Assembly (NCBI RefSeq): GCF_030056815.1
Contig: NZ_JASHKR010000007.1
Span: forward strand, 62,001 to 126,000
Length of the DNA stretch: 64,000 bases
DNA from: Rhodococcus sp. IEGM 1379
GTDB lineage: Bacteria; Actinomycetota; Actinomycetes; Mycobacteriales; Mycobacteriaceae
Direction of reading: 5' to 3'
Position numbers and translations under genes: made by a program. Below, piece after piece: positions 17,467-26,124 of the stretch. Under the pieces are notes generated by a model. That model was not told where the DNA came from and searched no databases. It saw nothing but the letters and a program-made list of their open reading frames with translations. The stretch's first letter is position 1, and the number at the start of each line of letters is the position of its first letter.

Positions 17467-18348
17467 ATGCCTTCCGAAACCACCCACCACCGAATCGGCC
17501 TTGTCGGAGCGGGAATCACAACCTCACTCTCGCCGGCGTTGCACTCTCGCGAGGCAGCAGCCCTTTCACTCACCGACTACAGCTACGAGTTGATCGACCT
17601 CGAAGCGCGGAACGTCTCAGTCGAAAAGACCGGAGAGTTGGTGCAGGCAGCCGTCGCTGGTGGTTTCACCGGGCTGAACATCACCCACCCGTGCAAGCAG
17701 GTTGTCATCGATGCTCTCCACGAACTCTCCGACAACGCACGCCTTCTCGGTGCGGTCAACACCGTCGTCGTCGACAACGGCCGTCTGATCGGGCACAACA
17801 CCGATCACAGCGGATTCCTCACCGCGCTCCGACGCGGACTGCCCGACGCCACCTTGGGCCGCGTTACGCTTGCCGGCGCCGGCGGAGCAGGCTCAGCCGT
17901 CGCCTATGCACTGGCCGCAGCCGGTACTACGGACTTGCGAATCGCCGACGTAGATCCCGAACGCGCTGCGGACGTGTGTGCTCGCGTCTCGTCGGCTTTC
18001 CCGTCTACGCACACCACGGTCCTGGCGATCGATGACATCACCGGTAACTTGGCTACGTGCGACGGCGTCGTCAACGCCTCTCCCATCGGTATGGTCGGGC
18101 ATCCCGGGACCCCCTTCGACCCCGCTGCACTCCATTCCGCTCTGTGGGTAGCAGACATCGTGTATCGGCCAATGCAGACCGAATTGCTCGATGCTGCAAT
18201 TGCTCTCGGGTGCCGAGTGCTCGACGGAGGCCAGATGCTCGTAGCTCAGGCCTCCGATACCTTCACTCTCCTGACCGGAACTACAGCCGATACAGATCGC
18301 ATGCGTAGTCACCTGAGCGAGATGCTCGCCGAAACGGCACACGCATGA
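17467..18348 (+). CDS. Shikimate/quinate dehydrogenase, catabolic type
   Basis: Shikimate dehydrogenase family protein, 293 residues. Substrate-binding SLSPALH is at residues 20-26, the catalytic Lys77 in NITHPCKQ and Asp113 in GHNTDHSGF; the cofactor loop is GAGGAGSA at 137-144. The THPCKQ and HNTDHSGF forms resemble the quinate/shikimate dehydrogenases of corynebacteria (QsuD-like) more than biosynthetic AroE, though this judgement is by eye. Next to a ShiA-like transporter it likely oxidises quinate or shikimate for catabolism to protocatechuate. Its stop overlaps the next frame's first ATG. Confidence 0.86.
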   Translation: MPSETTHHRIGLVGAGITTSLSPALHSREAAALSLTDYSYELIDLEARNVSVEKTGELVQAAVAGGFTGLNITHPCKQVVIDALHELSDNARLLGAVNTVVVDNGRLIGHNTDHSGFLTALRRGLPDATLGRVTLAGAGGAGSAVAYALAAAGTTDLRIADVDPERAADVCARVSSAFPSTHTTVLAIDDITGNLATCDGVVNASPIGMVGHPGTPFDPAALHSALWVADIVYRPMQTELLDAAIALGCRVLDGGQMLVAQASDTFTLLTGTTADTDRMRSHLSEMLAETAHA

Positions 18349-18410
18349 GCACCGTCGAACACACACTTTCTCGAGATGTACCAGTCCTACCAGTCCTACC
18401 AGGAGCACTG

Positions 18411-20369
18411 ATGAACACGGCCGCGCCGTTTGCGCAACCTCTCGACATGGGCAGCGTCCGTCTGCGGAACCGATTCGTGTCCGCCCCGATGGAACGCAAC
18501 TACTGCGAAGTCGACGGCACGATGACCGACGAGTACATCGCATACCTCGCCCGACGCGCCGAAGGTGGTGCGGCACTGATCTTCACCGAGGCGAGCTACG
18601 TGCGTGCCGACGGCAAGGGGCGAATCCGGCAGATGGGCGTCGACGACGACGACCGGATTCCCGGTATCAAAAAGATGGCCGATGCAATCCACGCGCACGG
18701 TGCCCTTGTCGGTGTCGAACTCAACCACGGCGGTCGGACCGCTCAGGGTTCGGTCAGTGGCTTCGTTCCCGTTGCGCCGACGCCGATTCCGTGCATGGTT
18801 GTCGGCGGCGAAATGCCCGAGCAACTCGACGGCGACGACATCGAGCACATCATCGAATGCTTCGGTGAGGCGGCCGCTCGTTGCCAACAGGCCGGCATCG
18901 ACGTCATCTCCCTACACGGCGGACATGGATACCTGATCCACCAGTTCCTCTCCCCGGCTTACAATCACCGCGACGACGAATGGGCGGACCCCACCCTGTT
19001 CGTCAACAAGGTCATCGCAGCCGTCCACGAGCATGCTCCGGGAATTACCCTGGGCCTTCGCTTCTCGGCTTTCGAGGGTGTCGACGGCGGACTCGACGCC
19101 GAGATGACTCGCGCCCGCATCGACGCCATCGACACCGACCGACTGGATTTCCTCGACGTCTCGGCCGGCAACTACGAAGCGGGACAGTGGATCATCCAGC
19201 CCGGCGAATGGGCTCGCGGACTCCTGGCGCCGTACTCCGAGCAGTACCAGCGCGACTTCGACATCCCCGTCGGCGTGGCCGGACGCATCACGTCACCCGA
19301 GATCGCCGCGCAGATCATCGAATCCGGGCAGGCGAACTTCGTCAGCATGGCACGCACCCTGCACGCTGATCCGGATTTCCCGAATCGCGCGATCGACGGA
19401 GGACGCTACCGCCCGTGCATCGCCTGCAATTACTGCATCGACAGCCTCGCCGCCGGACCCATCCCGTGCTCCGTGAACCCGTGGGTCGGACGCGAATCGG
19501 ACCAGCCTGCAAAGCCGGCTGACGCCACCGTGCGCATCGCCGTCATCGGCGCCGGCCCATCCGGAATGGCCACTGCCCGCGACCTCGCTCTTGCCGGCCA
19601 CGCCGTCGATCTCTACGACGAACGTCCCAGCCTCGGCGGCGATTTCGCGTTGGCATCCAAGCTGCACGAATACCCCGAGTACGGACGGATCGTGGAGTGG
19701 TACCTCGCCGAGATCGCCGAACTCGGAGTGCAGTGCCATACCTCGACCCGGGCGGATGCCGCCCTGCTCGCGGACGGCAACTTCGATGCGATAGTCCTCG
19801 CTGCCGGCGGCGTCGGCCCCGCGGTGGATCTCCCCGGAGCAGCAACGCGAACCGTTCGCGACATCCGCGAGTTCCTGGTTTCCGGCGAACCGGCACCCGC
19901 TGCCATCACGATCTTCGGCGCCGACCGCGAAGCCGCTGCTGTTGCCGACGAACTGCTCCTTCAGGGCACGCAGGTTGTCTTGATCGGCCCGCAGGAAACC
20001 ATTGCGCATGACGTCGGCCGACGCGGCAAGATCGTCCTGCTGCCGCGCCTGGCCGCGAGTGAGAACCTCACGACGCACCTGAGTTCGATCGTCACCAAGG
20101 TCGACGCCGACCGGGTCACGATCTCGACGGCTGGTGTCCTGACCGAGGTTGATGCTCCCGGCGAACTGCTGATCTCACAAGGCGTCGAGCCTCGTTCGGA
20201 ACTCCTTGCCGAACTACGTTCGCTGGCACCACGACTCGGTGTTCACACCGTCGGTGACGCGAGCGGTGACGGCGGGTCCATTCACGCAGCACTCGTCACT
20301 GCCGCCGATGTCGCCGTCGCGATCACCGCAGCCGCAGCCGCAGTCGCTCGACTGGAGGTACACGCATGA
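18411..20369 (+). CDS. Old-Yellow-Enzyme/2,4-dienoyl-CoA reductase-type flavoprotein
   Basis: Large three-part flavoprotein, about 652 residues. Residues 1 to about 320 form an OYE TIM barrel (RNRFVSAPMERNYC; HGGHGYLIHQFLSPAYNHR with the usual His pair region), then a Cys cluster CIACNYC...PCSVNP for a [4Fe-4S] centre, then a Rossmann domain (AVIGAGPSGMATARDLA) for FAD/NAD(P)H. Family members reduce or oxidise C=C bonds conjugated to a carbonyl. Start is ambiguous: ATG 18345 overlaps the upstream stop (ATGA) and would add 22 residues rich in a 9-bp repeat; ATG 18411 has CCAGGAG and begins the homology, so it is used. The substrate is unknown. Confidence 0.82.
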   Translation: MNTAAPFAQPLDMGSVRLRNRFVSAPMERNYCEVDGTMTDEYIAYLARRAEGGAALIFTEASYVRADGKGRIRQMGVDDDDRIPGIKKMADAIHAHGALVGVELNHGGRTAQGSVSGFVPVAPTPIPCMVVGGEMPEQLDGDDIEHIIECFGEAAARCQQAGIDVISLHGGHGYLIHQFLSPAYNHRDDEWADPTLFVNKVIAAVHEHAPGITLGLRFSAFEGVDGGLDAEMTRARIDAIDTDRLDFLDVSAGNYEAGQWIIQPGEWARGLLAPYSEQYQRDFDIPVGVAGRITSPEIAAQIIESGQANFVSMARTLHADPDFPNRAIDGGRYRPCIACNYCIDSLAAGPIPCSVNPWVGRESDQPAKPADATVRIAVIGAGPSGMATARDLALAGHAVDLYDERPSLGGDFALASKLHEYPEYGRIVEWYLAEIAELGVQCHTSTRADAALLADGNFDAIVLAAGGVGPAVDLPGAATRTVRDIREFLVSGEPAPAAITIFGADREAAAVADELLLQGTQVVLIGPQETIAHDVGRRGKIVLLPRLAASENLTTHLSSIVTKVDADRVTISTAGVLTEVDAPGELLISQGVEPRSELLAELRSLAPRLGVHTVGDASGDGGSIHAALVTAADVAVAITAAAAAVARLEVHA

Positions 20370-21190
20370 CCACATCGGCAACCGCACCGGTGGCAACTGC
20401 ATTGCCGCCCATCGGTCTCGGAACCTGGCCTCTGGTCGGTGCCGAAGCCACGAAGTCAGTACTGAGCGGCATCGAGGCCGGATACCGCCTTATCGACACC
20501 GCGGCGATCTACGGCAACGAGGACGCTGTCGGAGTCGCGCTGGCGCAGTCTGGCGTGCCGCGTGAAGATCTGTTCGTCACGACCAAACTTCGTGGAAACG
20601 ACCAGGTTTCCGGCGACATCCGCGGAGCACTCGAGCAGAGCCTGCAGCGGTTGGGACTCGAGCAACTCGACATGTTCATGATCCACTGGCCCCTGCCGCG
20701 AATCGATCGCTACGTCGCTACGTTCGAAGCGATGCGGGCGTGCCGCGATGCCGGACTGGTTCGGTACGTGGGCGTGTCCAACTTTCTGGGGCACCACCTG
20801 CGCCGTCTCGTCGACGAAACCGGCGAGGCCCCGGCCGTCAACCAGATTCAGATGGACCCGTCCATCGCCCGTATTCCGGTGCGGAGCGCGAACGACGAAC
20901 TCGGCGTCTTCACCCAGTCGTGGAGTCCCCTCGGCCGTGGTGACGTGCTCGACGACGCAGTTGTGGGTGCCATCTCCCACCGAATCGGTTGTACGGCAGC
21001 GCAGGTCGTTCTGGCGTGGCATATCGAGCAGGGTGTGGTCCCGGTCGCTCGGTCCGCGAATCCGGCTCGCCAGGCCGAGAACCTGGCGTCCCTCGACGTG
21101 AGGCTGACGGCCGAAGATATCGAAGCACTGAACAGTCTCGACCGCGGTGAGTCCGCGGCACGGGACGTCGAAGCAGAGGAACATTTCTGA
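20366..21190 (+). CDS. Aldo/keto reductase
   Basis: AKR of 274 residues with the catalytic tetrad visible: Asp and Tyr in YRLIDTAAIYGNE, Lys in TTKLRG, His in MIHWPLP; also RYVGVSNF and the C-terminal NADPH-binding segment (PVARSANPARQAENLASLDV). It reduces or oxidises a carbonyl/alcohol in the cytoplasm. It overlaps the upstream flavoprotein by four bases and abuts the Gfo/Idh gene (TGATG), so it is part of a coupled operon. Confidence 0.88.
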   Translation: MTTSATAPVATALPPIGLGTWPLVGAEATKSVLSGIEAGYRLIDTAAIYGNEDAVGVALAQSGVPREDLFVTTKLRGNDQVSGDIRGALEQSLQRLGLEQLDMFMIHWPLPRIDRYVATFEAMRACRDAGLVRYVGVSNFLGHHLRRLVDETGEAPAVNQIQMDPSIARIPVRSANDELGVFTQSWSPLGRGDVLDDAVVGAISHRIGCTAAQVVLAWHIEQGVVPVARSANPARQAENLASLDVRLTAEDIEALNSLDRGESAARDVEAEEHF

Positions 21191-22284
21191 TGACGTTGAA
21201 AGTTGGAATCGTCGGCTGCGGCAAGATCGCCGGCAACCACGCCCGCGCCCTGCAACAGGTACCCGGCGTCGAGGTGATCGGCTGCTGCGACCCCGATCTC
21301 GCACGTGCCCAGGAATTCGCGAGCGCCCACGGCATCCCCGCAGCCGTGAGTTCAGTGGACGAACTACTTGCCCTCGGACTCGACGCCTGCACCGTCTGCA
21401 CGCCACACCCGGTACACGAAGAGGTAGTCGTCGCCGCTGCCGAAGCCGGTGTGCATGTGTTGTGCGAGAAGCCCATCGCGGTGGATGTTGCCGCTGCCGA
21501 TCGCATGATCGAAGCTGCGGACCGTGCCGGTATTACCTTCGGCGTGCTGTTCCAACGCCGTTTCTGGCCGGCCGCCCGCCGCATTCGCGACGCGATCGAC
21601 GACGGCCGGATCGGACTGCCCACCCTCGGTGAGGCGTCGGTGATCCTTCACCGTCCTTCGAGCTACTATTCCGCCGACGCATGGCGCGGACGCTGGGACA
21701 CCGACGGCGGCGGTGTACTCATGACGCAGGCCGTACACCAGATCGACATGCTGGCCTGGTTCATGGGCGAAGCCGTCTCTGTCAGCGGTTTCATCCGCAC
21801 CCACACGCACGGTGAGCACATCGAGACCGAGGACAGCGCGTCGGCGGTCGTCTCCTTCGCTTCGGGCGGCACCGCAACCATTACCGCGACCACGGGTGCC
21901 AATCACTATCTGGGCAACCGCGTCACCGTGATCGGCCGCAGCGGCACCGTCGCCAGCGTCCTCGAATTCCCGGAAGGGCACGAAGGCGTCAACGAAATCT
22001 GTACCGTGCCAGGTGAAGTGGAATTCCAATCGCCGTACTCCGCCGATATCGACGCCAATCTCGATGTGGGAGCAGTCAACGCGGCACTCACCGACTTCCA
22101 CACGCTGCAGGTGCAGGACTTCGCCGACGCCGTACTGACCAGACGCGAACCTGCCGTCACCGGACGGGACGCGCGCGCATCGCTCGCGATCATCGCCGCA
22201 ATCTACGAGTCGTCACGAACTGGGAAGGTTGTCGAACTGACCTCGACGCCGACTCTCGCAACAACTGCCAAGGAGCAGAAATGA
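21190..22284 (+). CDS. Gfo/Idh/MocA-family oxidoreductase
   Basis: A 364-residue NAD(P)-dependent dehydrogenase: N-terminal Rossmann fold (VGIVGCGKIAGNHARAL), the family EKP motif (VLCEKPIAVD) and the substrate-domain helix QAVHQIDML with the catalytic His. Known members act on inositols, sugars, and C-glycoside or cyclitol derivatives, which fits an alicyclic polyol acid substrate. It overlaps its neighbours on both sides. The exact reaction cannot be assigned. Confidence 0.86.
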   Translation: MTLKVGIVGCGKIAGNHARALQQVPGVEVIGCCDPDLARAQEFASAHGIPAAVSSVDELLALGLDACTVCTPHPVHEEVVVAAAEAGVHVLCEKPIAVDVAAADRMIEAADRAGITFGVLFQRRFWPAARRIRDAIDDGRIGLPTLGEASVILHRPSSYYSADAWRGRWDTDGGGVLMTQAVHQIDMLAWFMGEAVSVSGFIRTHTHGEHIETEDSASAVVSFASGGTATITATTGANHYLGNRVTVIGRSGTVASVLEFPEGHEGVNEICTVPGEVEFQSPYSADIDANLDVGAVNAALTDFHTLQVQDFADAVLTRREPAVTGRDARASLAIIAAIYESSRTGKVVELTSTPTLATTAKEQK

Positions 22285-24008
22285 GCAGCAGTACCCCCCT
22301 CACCTACGACATTGTCGTCGTAGGCTCCGGCGCAGGCGGACTCTCCACGGCAATCGCCGCGGCACATGGCGGCGCCTCCGTTCTGGTTGTCGAGAAAGCC
22401 GATACCTGCGGCGGCGCAACGGCCTGGTCTGGTGGCTGGATGTGGACCCCGCGCAACATGTTTGCGCATGCCGACGGAGTTTTCGAAGACCGCTCGGCTC
22501 CCCGCACCTATCTCGAGAACCGCCTGGGCGAGAACTTCGACGCAGCCAAGGTGGACGCACTCCTCGACGGAGCACCGGAAATGGTCGAGTTCTTCGAGCG
22601 GAAGACCGCACTGAAGTTCGTTCCCGGCGCCAAGATCGCCGACATCCACGGTGACACCCCGGGTGCCGGAACCGGCCACCGTTCCGTCGGACCGAAGCCG
22701 GTGAGCTTGCGTAAGCTCGGCCCGGACGTTGCGGCACTGCTCCGCCGTCAGTTGTACGAGACGTCGTTCCTGGGTATGGGCATCATGGCCGGCCCAGATC
22801 TGCAGGCATTCCTGCACTCGACGCGATCACCGAAAGCATTTGTACACTGCGGCGTTCGCGTCACCAAGCACATGATCGACCTCGTGACGAAGAGGCGAGG
22901 GCAGCAACTCGTCAACGGTACTGCTCTGGTGGGCATGCTCCTTCGCTCCGCACTGGACCTGGGGGTCGACTTCCGGGTCAAGACCTCGGCAACGGCGTTG
23001 CAGACCGACGCCGACGGCCGTGTTGTCGGCGTCCGCCTCGAAGGCTCGGACGGCGCATACTCGGTCTCCGCACGGCGCGGCGTCGTTCTGGCCACCGGAG
23101 GCTTCGCGCAGGATATCGACCGACGACGTGAACTGTTCCCGCGCACACCGACCGGCAACGAGCACTGGTCGCTCACCCCGAAGACGACAACGGGCGACGG
23201 CATCACTCTCGGCGAATCCGTGGGCGGCCGTCTCGACCGCACGCTCGCGTCCCCCGTCGCGTACTGCCCCGTCTCCATTGTTCGCTACCGCAACGGCAAG
23301 GAAGGCGTATTCCCGCATATTCTCGATCGCGGAAAGCCCGGCGTCATCGGGGTTCTCGCGAACGGCAAGCGGTTTGTCAACGAAGCGCTCGGCTACCACG
23401 ACTACACCCTGGCCATGATGGAGCAGGTTCCGGAAGGCGACGAGGTGTGCTCGTGGCTGATCGCCGATCAGCAGTACGTGCGCTATCTCCCCCTCGGCAT
23501 GGCCAAGCCACTGCCGATCCCGATCCAACCGTACCTGCGCTCGGGTTACCTCACCCGTGGACGTACCCTTCGGGAATTGGCCGAGAAGATCGGCGTTAAT
23601 CCCGCGCAGCTGGAGAACACGGTCTCGGCATTCAATGCCGGCGCCCGCAACGGCGAGGACCCCGAATTCAGCCGAGGCACAACACCGTTCAACAAGGGAT
23701 CGGGTGATACCTCCAACCCCTGGCCCAACCCGTCACTCGCACCGCTGCAGAAGGGCCCGTACTACGCAGTGAAAGTTGTCCCGGGCAGCTTCGGCACCTT
23801 CGCCGGACTTGTCACCGACTCGTCGTCGCACGTGCTCGACGAGAACGACCGTCCTATCGAGGGCTTGCACGCGGTGGGCGTCGACCAGGCCAGCGTGATG
23901 GGTGGTCATTACCCGTCCGGCGGCATCAACCTCGGCCCGGCCATGACCTTCGGTTACCTGGCAGGCCGGGAACTGGCTGCCGCCAAGACAGTTGGAGCGC
24001 ACGCATGA
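22281..24008 (+). CDS. FAD-dependent dehydrogenase (KstD/fumarate reductase flavoprotein family)
   Basis: A 575-residue flavoprotein with the dinucleotide motif GSGAGG at residues 15-20, the GGATAWSGG segment, and the C-terminal GGINLGPAMTFGYLAGREL FAD-contact block. This architecture belongs to the 3-ketosteroid-1-dehydrogenase/flavocytochrome c family, enzymes that introduce or remove a C=C beside a carbonyl. In this operon it could desaturate a ring ketone on the way to an aromatic product. No haem-binding or Tat signal is seen, so it is probably cytoplasmic. Confidence 0.83.
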   Translation: MSSSTPLTYDIVVVGSGAGGLSTAIAAAHGGASVLVVEKADTCGGATAWSGGWMWTPRNMFAHADGVFEDRSAPRTYLENRLGENFDAAKVDALLDGAPEMVEFFERKTALKFVPGAKIADIHGDTPGAGTGHRSVGPKPVSLRKLGPDVAALLRRQLYETSFLGMGIMAGPDLQAFLHSTRSPKAFVHCGVRVTKHMIDLVTKRRGQQLVNGTALVGMLLRSALDLGVDFRVKTSATALQTDADGRVVGVRLEGSDGAYSVSARRGVVLATGGFAQDIDRRRELFPRTPTGNEHWSLTPKTTTGDGITLGESVGGRLDRTLASPVAYCPVSIVRYRNGKEGVFPHILDRGKPGVIGVLANGKRFVNEALGYHDYTLAMMEQVPEGDEVCSWLIADQQYVRYLPLGMAKPLPIPIQPYLRSGYLTRGRTLRELAEKIGVNPAQLENTVSAFNAGARNGEDPEFSRGTTPFNKGSGDTSNPWPNPSLAPLQKGPYYAVKVVPGSFGTFAGLVTDSSSHVLDENDRPIEGLHAVGVDQASVMGGHYPSGGINLGPAMTFGYLAGRELAAAKTVGAHA

Positions 24009-24808
24009 CGCTCTCACTCGGGCTTGCAGCCCTCACAGTGCTGGACACGGCTCCGATGCAGCACGTCGATCTGGCCGAGAAGCACGGCTTCGACACCATC
24101 GGCATTCGGCTCATGCCGGCCGCGCCCGGAACAACGGCGTACCCACTGCACGAAGACAAAGCAGGCTTGGACGAGTTGGTTCGCAGACTCGACGATTCTT
24201 CGGTAGAGGTCTTCGACCTCGAAATCATCCGTCTTGCCGCCGACTTCGATCCCGCGAACTATGTTCCCCTTCTCGAAGCGGGGGCGCAGTTGGGCGCCAA
24301 GGCTGTTCTTGTCGGTGGCGACGACCGCGATCGCGCTCGCCTCACGGACTCCTATGCTCGCCTCGCAGAACTGTGTGCAAACTACGGAATCGTCGCTTCA
24401 CTCGAGTTCATGCCGTGGACCGCGGTTCCCGATGCCCGTGCAGCCATCGAGATCGTCTCTGCCGCAGACGGTCCGGCCCGCAGCGTCCTCGTCGATGCCC
24501 TGCATACGGACCGCTCGACGACGACGTTGGAAGACCTTGCGTCCATTCCGCGCGAGTGGCTGCACTACGCCCAGATGTGCGACGGTTCCACTCCCGCTCC
24601 CACAGACGACGCGGAGTTGATCCGTCACGCCCGCGAGGAGCGTCTGGTGCCCGGCACCGGAGGCATTGCGCTGGCCGATATCTGGTCAACCCTGCCTGCC
24701 GGACTACCGGTCAGCATCGAGCTGCCCAACGAACCGCTGCGCCAGGCAGTCGGCACGGACGCCTGGCTGGAACGCCTGGTCACGGCCACGCGGGAAGTTC
24801 TGGCGTAG
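24005..24808 (+). CDS. Sugar phosphate isomerase/epimerase-type TIM barrel (possible dehydroshikimate dehydratase)
   Basis: Xylose-isomerase-like TIM barrel of 267 residues. Metal-site candidates are the Glu in SLEFMPW, Asp and His in LVDALHTDR, and Glu in SIELPNE. This fold includes the AsbF/QuiC1-type 3-dehydroshikimate dehydratases, which form protocatechuate, as well as isomerases of sugars and inosose dehydratases. Being the last gene of an operon with a shikimate dehydrogenase, and with the pca genes nearby, makes the dehydratase role attractive but unproven. Confidence 0.75.
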   Translation: MTLSLGLAALTVLDTAPMQHVDLAEKHGFDTIGIRLMPAAPGTTAYPLHEDKAGLDELVRRLDDSSVEVFDLEIIRLAADFDPANYVPLLEAGAQLGAKAVLVGGDDRDRARLTDSYARLAELCANYGIVASLEFMPWTAVPDARAAIEIVSAADGPARSVLVDALHTDRSTTTLEDLASIPREWLHYAQMCDGSTPAPTDDAELIRHAREERLVPGTGGIALADIWSTLPAGLPVSIELPNEPLRQAVGTDAWLERLVTATREVLA

Positions 24809-24814
24809 TACCTG

Positions 24815-24858
24815 CTGTGCGCCTTTTCGGTAGCGCCCATTACCGAAAAGGCGCACAG
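24815..24858. terminator. Bidirectional terminator hairpin
   Basis: A perfect 18-bp inverted repeat (24815-24832 with 24841-24858) with an 8-nt loop separates the convergent TIM-barrel and DAHP synthase genes. The stem contains a TTTT/AAAA run, giving a short T-stretch in both directions. Confidence 0.82.
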
Positions 24859-24864
24859 GGGGCT

Positions 24865-25953
24865 TTAGCCCCTACGAGTCGCAACAGCCTGCGCCAGACG
24901 ATCCAATTGCGCTGCCGTGGTGGACCAGTCGATGCACGCGTCGGTGATGGACTGTCCGTACGTGAGCTCGTCTGCCTTGCCCAACGTCAGGTCCTGACGG
25001 CCGGCTTCGATGAAGCTCTCCAACATGACGCCGGCAATCCCCTGCTCACCTTCGGCGAGACGAGCAGCGATGTCGTCGAGCACGATGACCTGACGCTCGT
25101 GATCCTTGCTGCTGTTTCCGTGGCTCGCATCGATGACCACACGCTCGGGCAGATTCGACTTACGCAGTCGCGCAAGGGTATCGGCGACGGTCTCGGCGTC
25201 GTAGTTCGGTCCGTCGCTGCCACCGCGAAGGATGACGTGGCAATCCGGGTTTCCGGCGGTGCGGATCAGCGCGGCTTGGCCATCGAGATCGGTGCCGGGG
25301 AAGACGTGACTTGCTGCCGCAGCGCGGGTTCCGTCGACGGCAACCTGCACGTCACCTTCGGTGGAGTTCTTGATACCGACGGGCATGGACAGTGCACTGC
25401 ACAACTGGCGATGCACCTGGCTGGCCGCAGTGCGGGCGCCGATGGCGCCGTAGCTCACGAGGTCTGCGATGTACTGCGGCATGATCGGGTCGAGGAATTC
25501 GCAGCCGACCGGCAATCCGAGACTGGACACGTCGAGAAGCAGCTTGCGGCCGATACCGAGACCGGTATTGACGTCGTACGTGCCGTCGAGGTGCGGATCG
25601 TTGAGCAGACCCTTCCAGCCCAGCGTCGTACGCGGCTTTTCGAAGTAGACGCGCATGACGATGTGCAGGTCATCGCGCAATTCTTCGGCTTTGGCGGCGA
25701 GCCGACGGGCGTAATCCATGGCAGCTTCGGGATCATGCACCGAGCACGGGCCCACTACGACGATGAGTCGGTCGTCATCGCCGTTGAGGATGTTGATGGT
25801 GTCGGCGCGACCGGTACGCACAGTTGCGGCCGCGACCTCGTCGGGAGCGTGCTGAGCACGGATAGTCGCCGGTGAGACGAGCGGACTGATACTGACAGTG
25901 CGCTGATCATCGAGGCTGTCCGATGTGGCTGTGGTGTTGATGGTGACAGTCAT
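24865..25953 (-). CDS. aroG: 3-deoxy-7-phosphoheptulonate (DAHP) synthase, class I
   Basis: Class I (AroF/G/H type) DAHP synthase of 362 residues condensing phosphoenolpyruvate and erythrose 4-phosphate, the first step of aromatic biosynthesis. Visible motifs include VVVGPCSVHDPEAAMDYA, MRVYFEKPRTTLGWKGL, GARTAASQVHRQL, GIKNSTEG and the metal-binding IDASHGNSSKDH. It lacks the extra N-terminal region of the class II mycobacterial enzyme. It is preceded by a leader ORF with aromatic codons and a structured 5' leader, so attenuation by aromatic amino acids is likely. The letter of the symbol (F/G/H) is arbitrary. Confidence 0.94.
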   Translation of the reverse strand: MTVTINTTATSDSLDDQRTVSISPLVSPATIRAQHAPDEVAAATVRTGRADTINILNGDDDRLIVVVGPCSVHDPEAAMDYARRLAAKAEELRDDLHIVMRVYFEKPRTTLGWKGLLNDPHLDGTYDVNTGLGIGRKLLLDVSSLGLPVGCEFLDPIMPQYIADLVSYGAIGARTAASQVHRQLCSALSMPVGIKNSTEGDVQVAVDGTRAAAASHVFPGTDLDGQAALIRTAGNPDCHVILRGGSDGPNYDAETVADTLARLRKSNLPERVVIDASHGNSSKDHERQVIVLDDIAARLAEGEQGIAGVMLESFIEAGRQDLTLGKADELTYGQSITDACIDWSTTAAQLDRLAQAVATRRG

Positions 25954-26087
25954 GGGGTTTCGGTTTCCTGTTCTCAGGCCGACCCCAGAGGTGAAATGAA
26001 CTCCAGCGAGCCGGTCTGTAATCCGGCTCTTGGGTGGAGGTTGTCAGCGCATGGTTACGCTGGCAGGCCCACCCGGGGCCGGCCTGC
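25954..26087 (-). promoter_or_regulatory. Structured attenuator region of the DAHP synthase leader
   Basis: Read on the minus strand, stem A (26063-26087; GCAGGCC/GGCCTGC) overlaps the end of the leader ORF, and stem B (26008-26029; 7-bp GAGCCGG arms) follows it. Alternative pairings conflict with these: GGGTGG (26069-26074 side) with CCACCC (26032-26037), and CCAGCG (26058-26063) with CGCTGG (26003-26008). Next to the start codon, GGGGT/ACCCC with inner CGG/CCG and CCTG/CAGG pairs could hide the AGGA ribosome site. No U-tract is present, so control may act through Rho or translation. Folding was done by eye. Confidence 0.6.
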
Positions 26088-26124
26088 TAAACCAGAAATA
26101 CACGCGCTGCATGTCGGCCACCAT
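26044..26124 (-). CDS. Aromatic-rich leader peptide of DAHP synthase (AroR-type)
   Basis: A 26-codon ORF whose codons 9-12 are TAT TTC TGG TTT (Tyr-Phe-Trp-Phe), ending in TGA about 90 bases before the DAHP synthase start. A second in-frame ATG at 26112 gives a 22-residue version with GGTGG upstream. The four consecutive aromatic codons immediately precede stem A, as expected when a stalled ribosome decides the downstream fold. Corynebacterium glutamicum has a comparable leader (AroR, Phe-rich) ahead of its aroF. Sequence pattern is direct; function is inferred. Confidence 0.7.
   Translation of the reverse strand: MVADMQRVYFWFSRPAPGGPASVTMR

Noticed and set aside
19414-19468. Unusual Cys spacing (CxxCxxC...C) in the OYE-type flavoprotein as a broken iron-sulphur site
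   Set aside because: Many OYE-family members use CxxCxxC spacing instead of CxxCxxxC, so it is probably a normal variant.
23992-25875. A 627-codon plus-strand frame spanning the TIM-barrel gene and the antisense of DAHP synthase
   Set aside because: It overlaps two well-supported genes and its translation is Arg/Ser-rich without motifs.
25981-26100. A possible tRNA or small RNA near the DAHP synthase gene because of several stable stems
   Set aside because: No tRNA T-loop or acceptor pattern fits; the stems are better explained as an attenuator behind the aromatic leader ORF.
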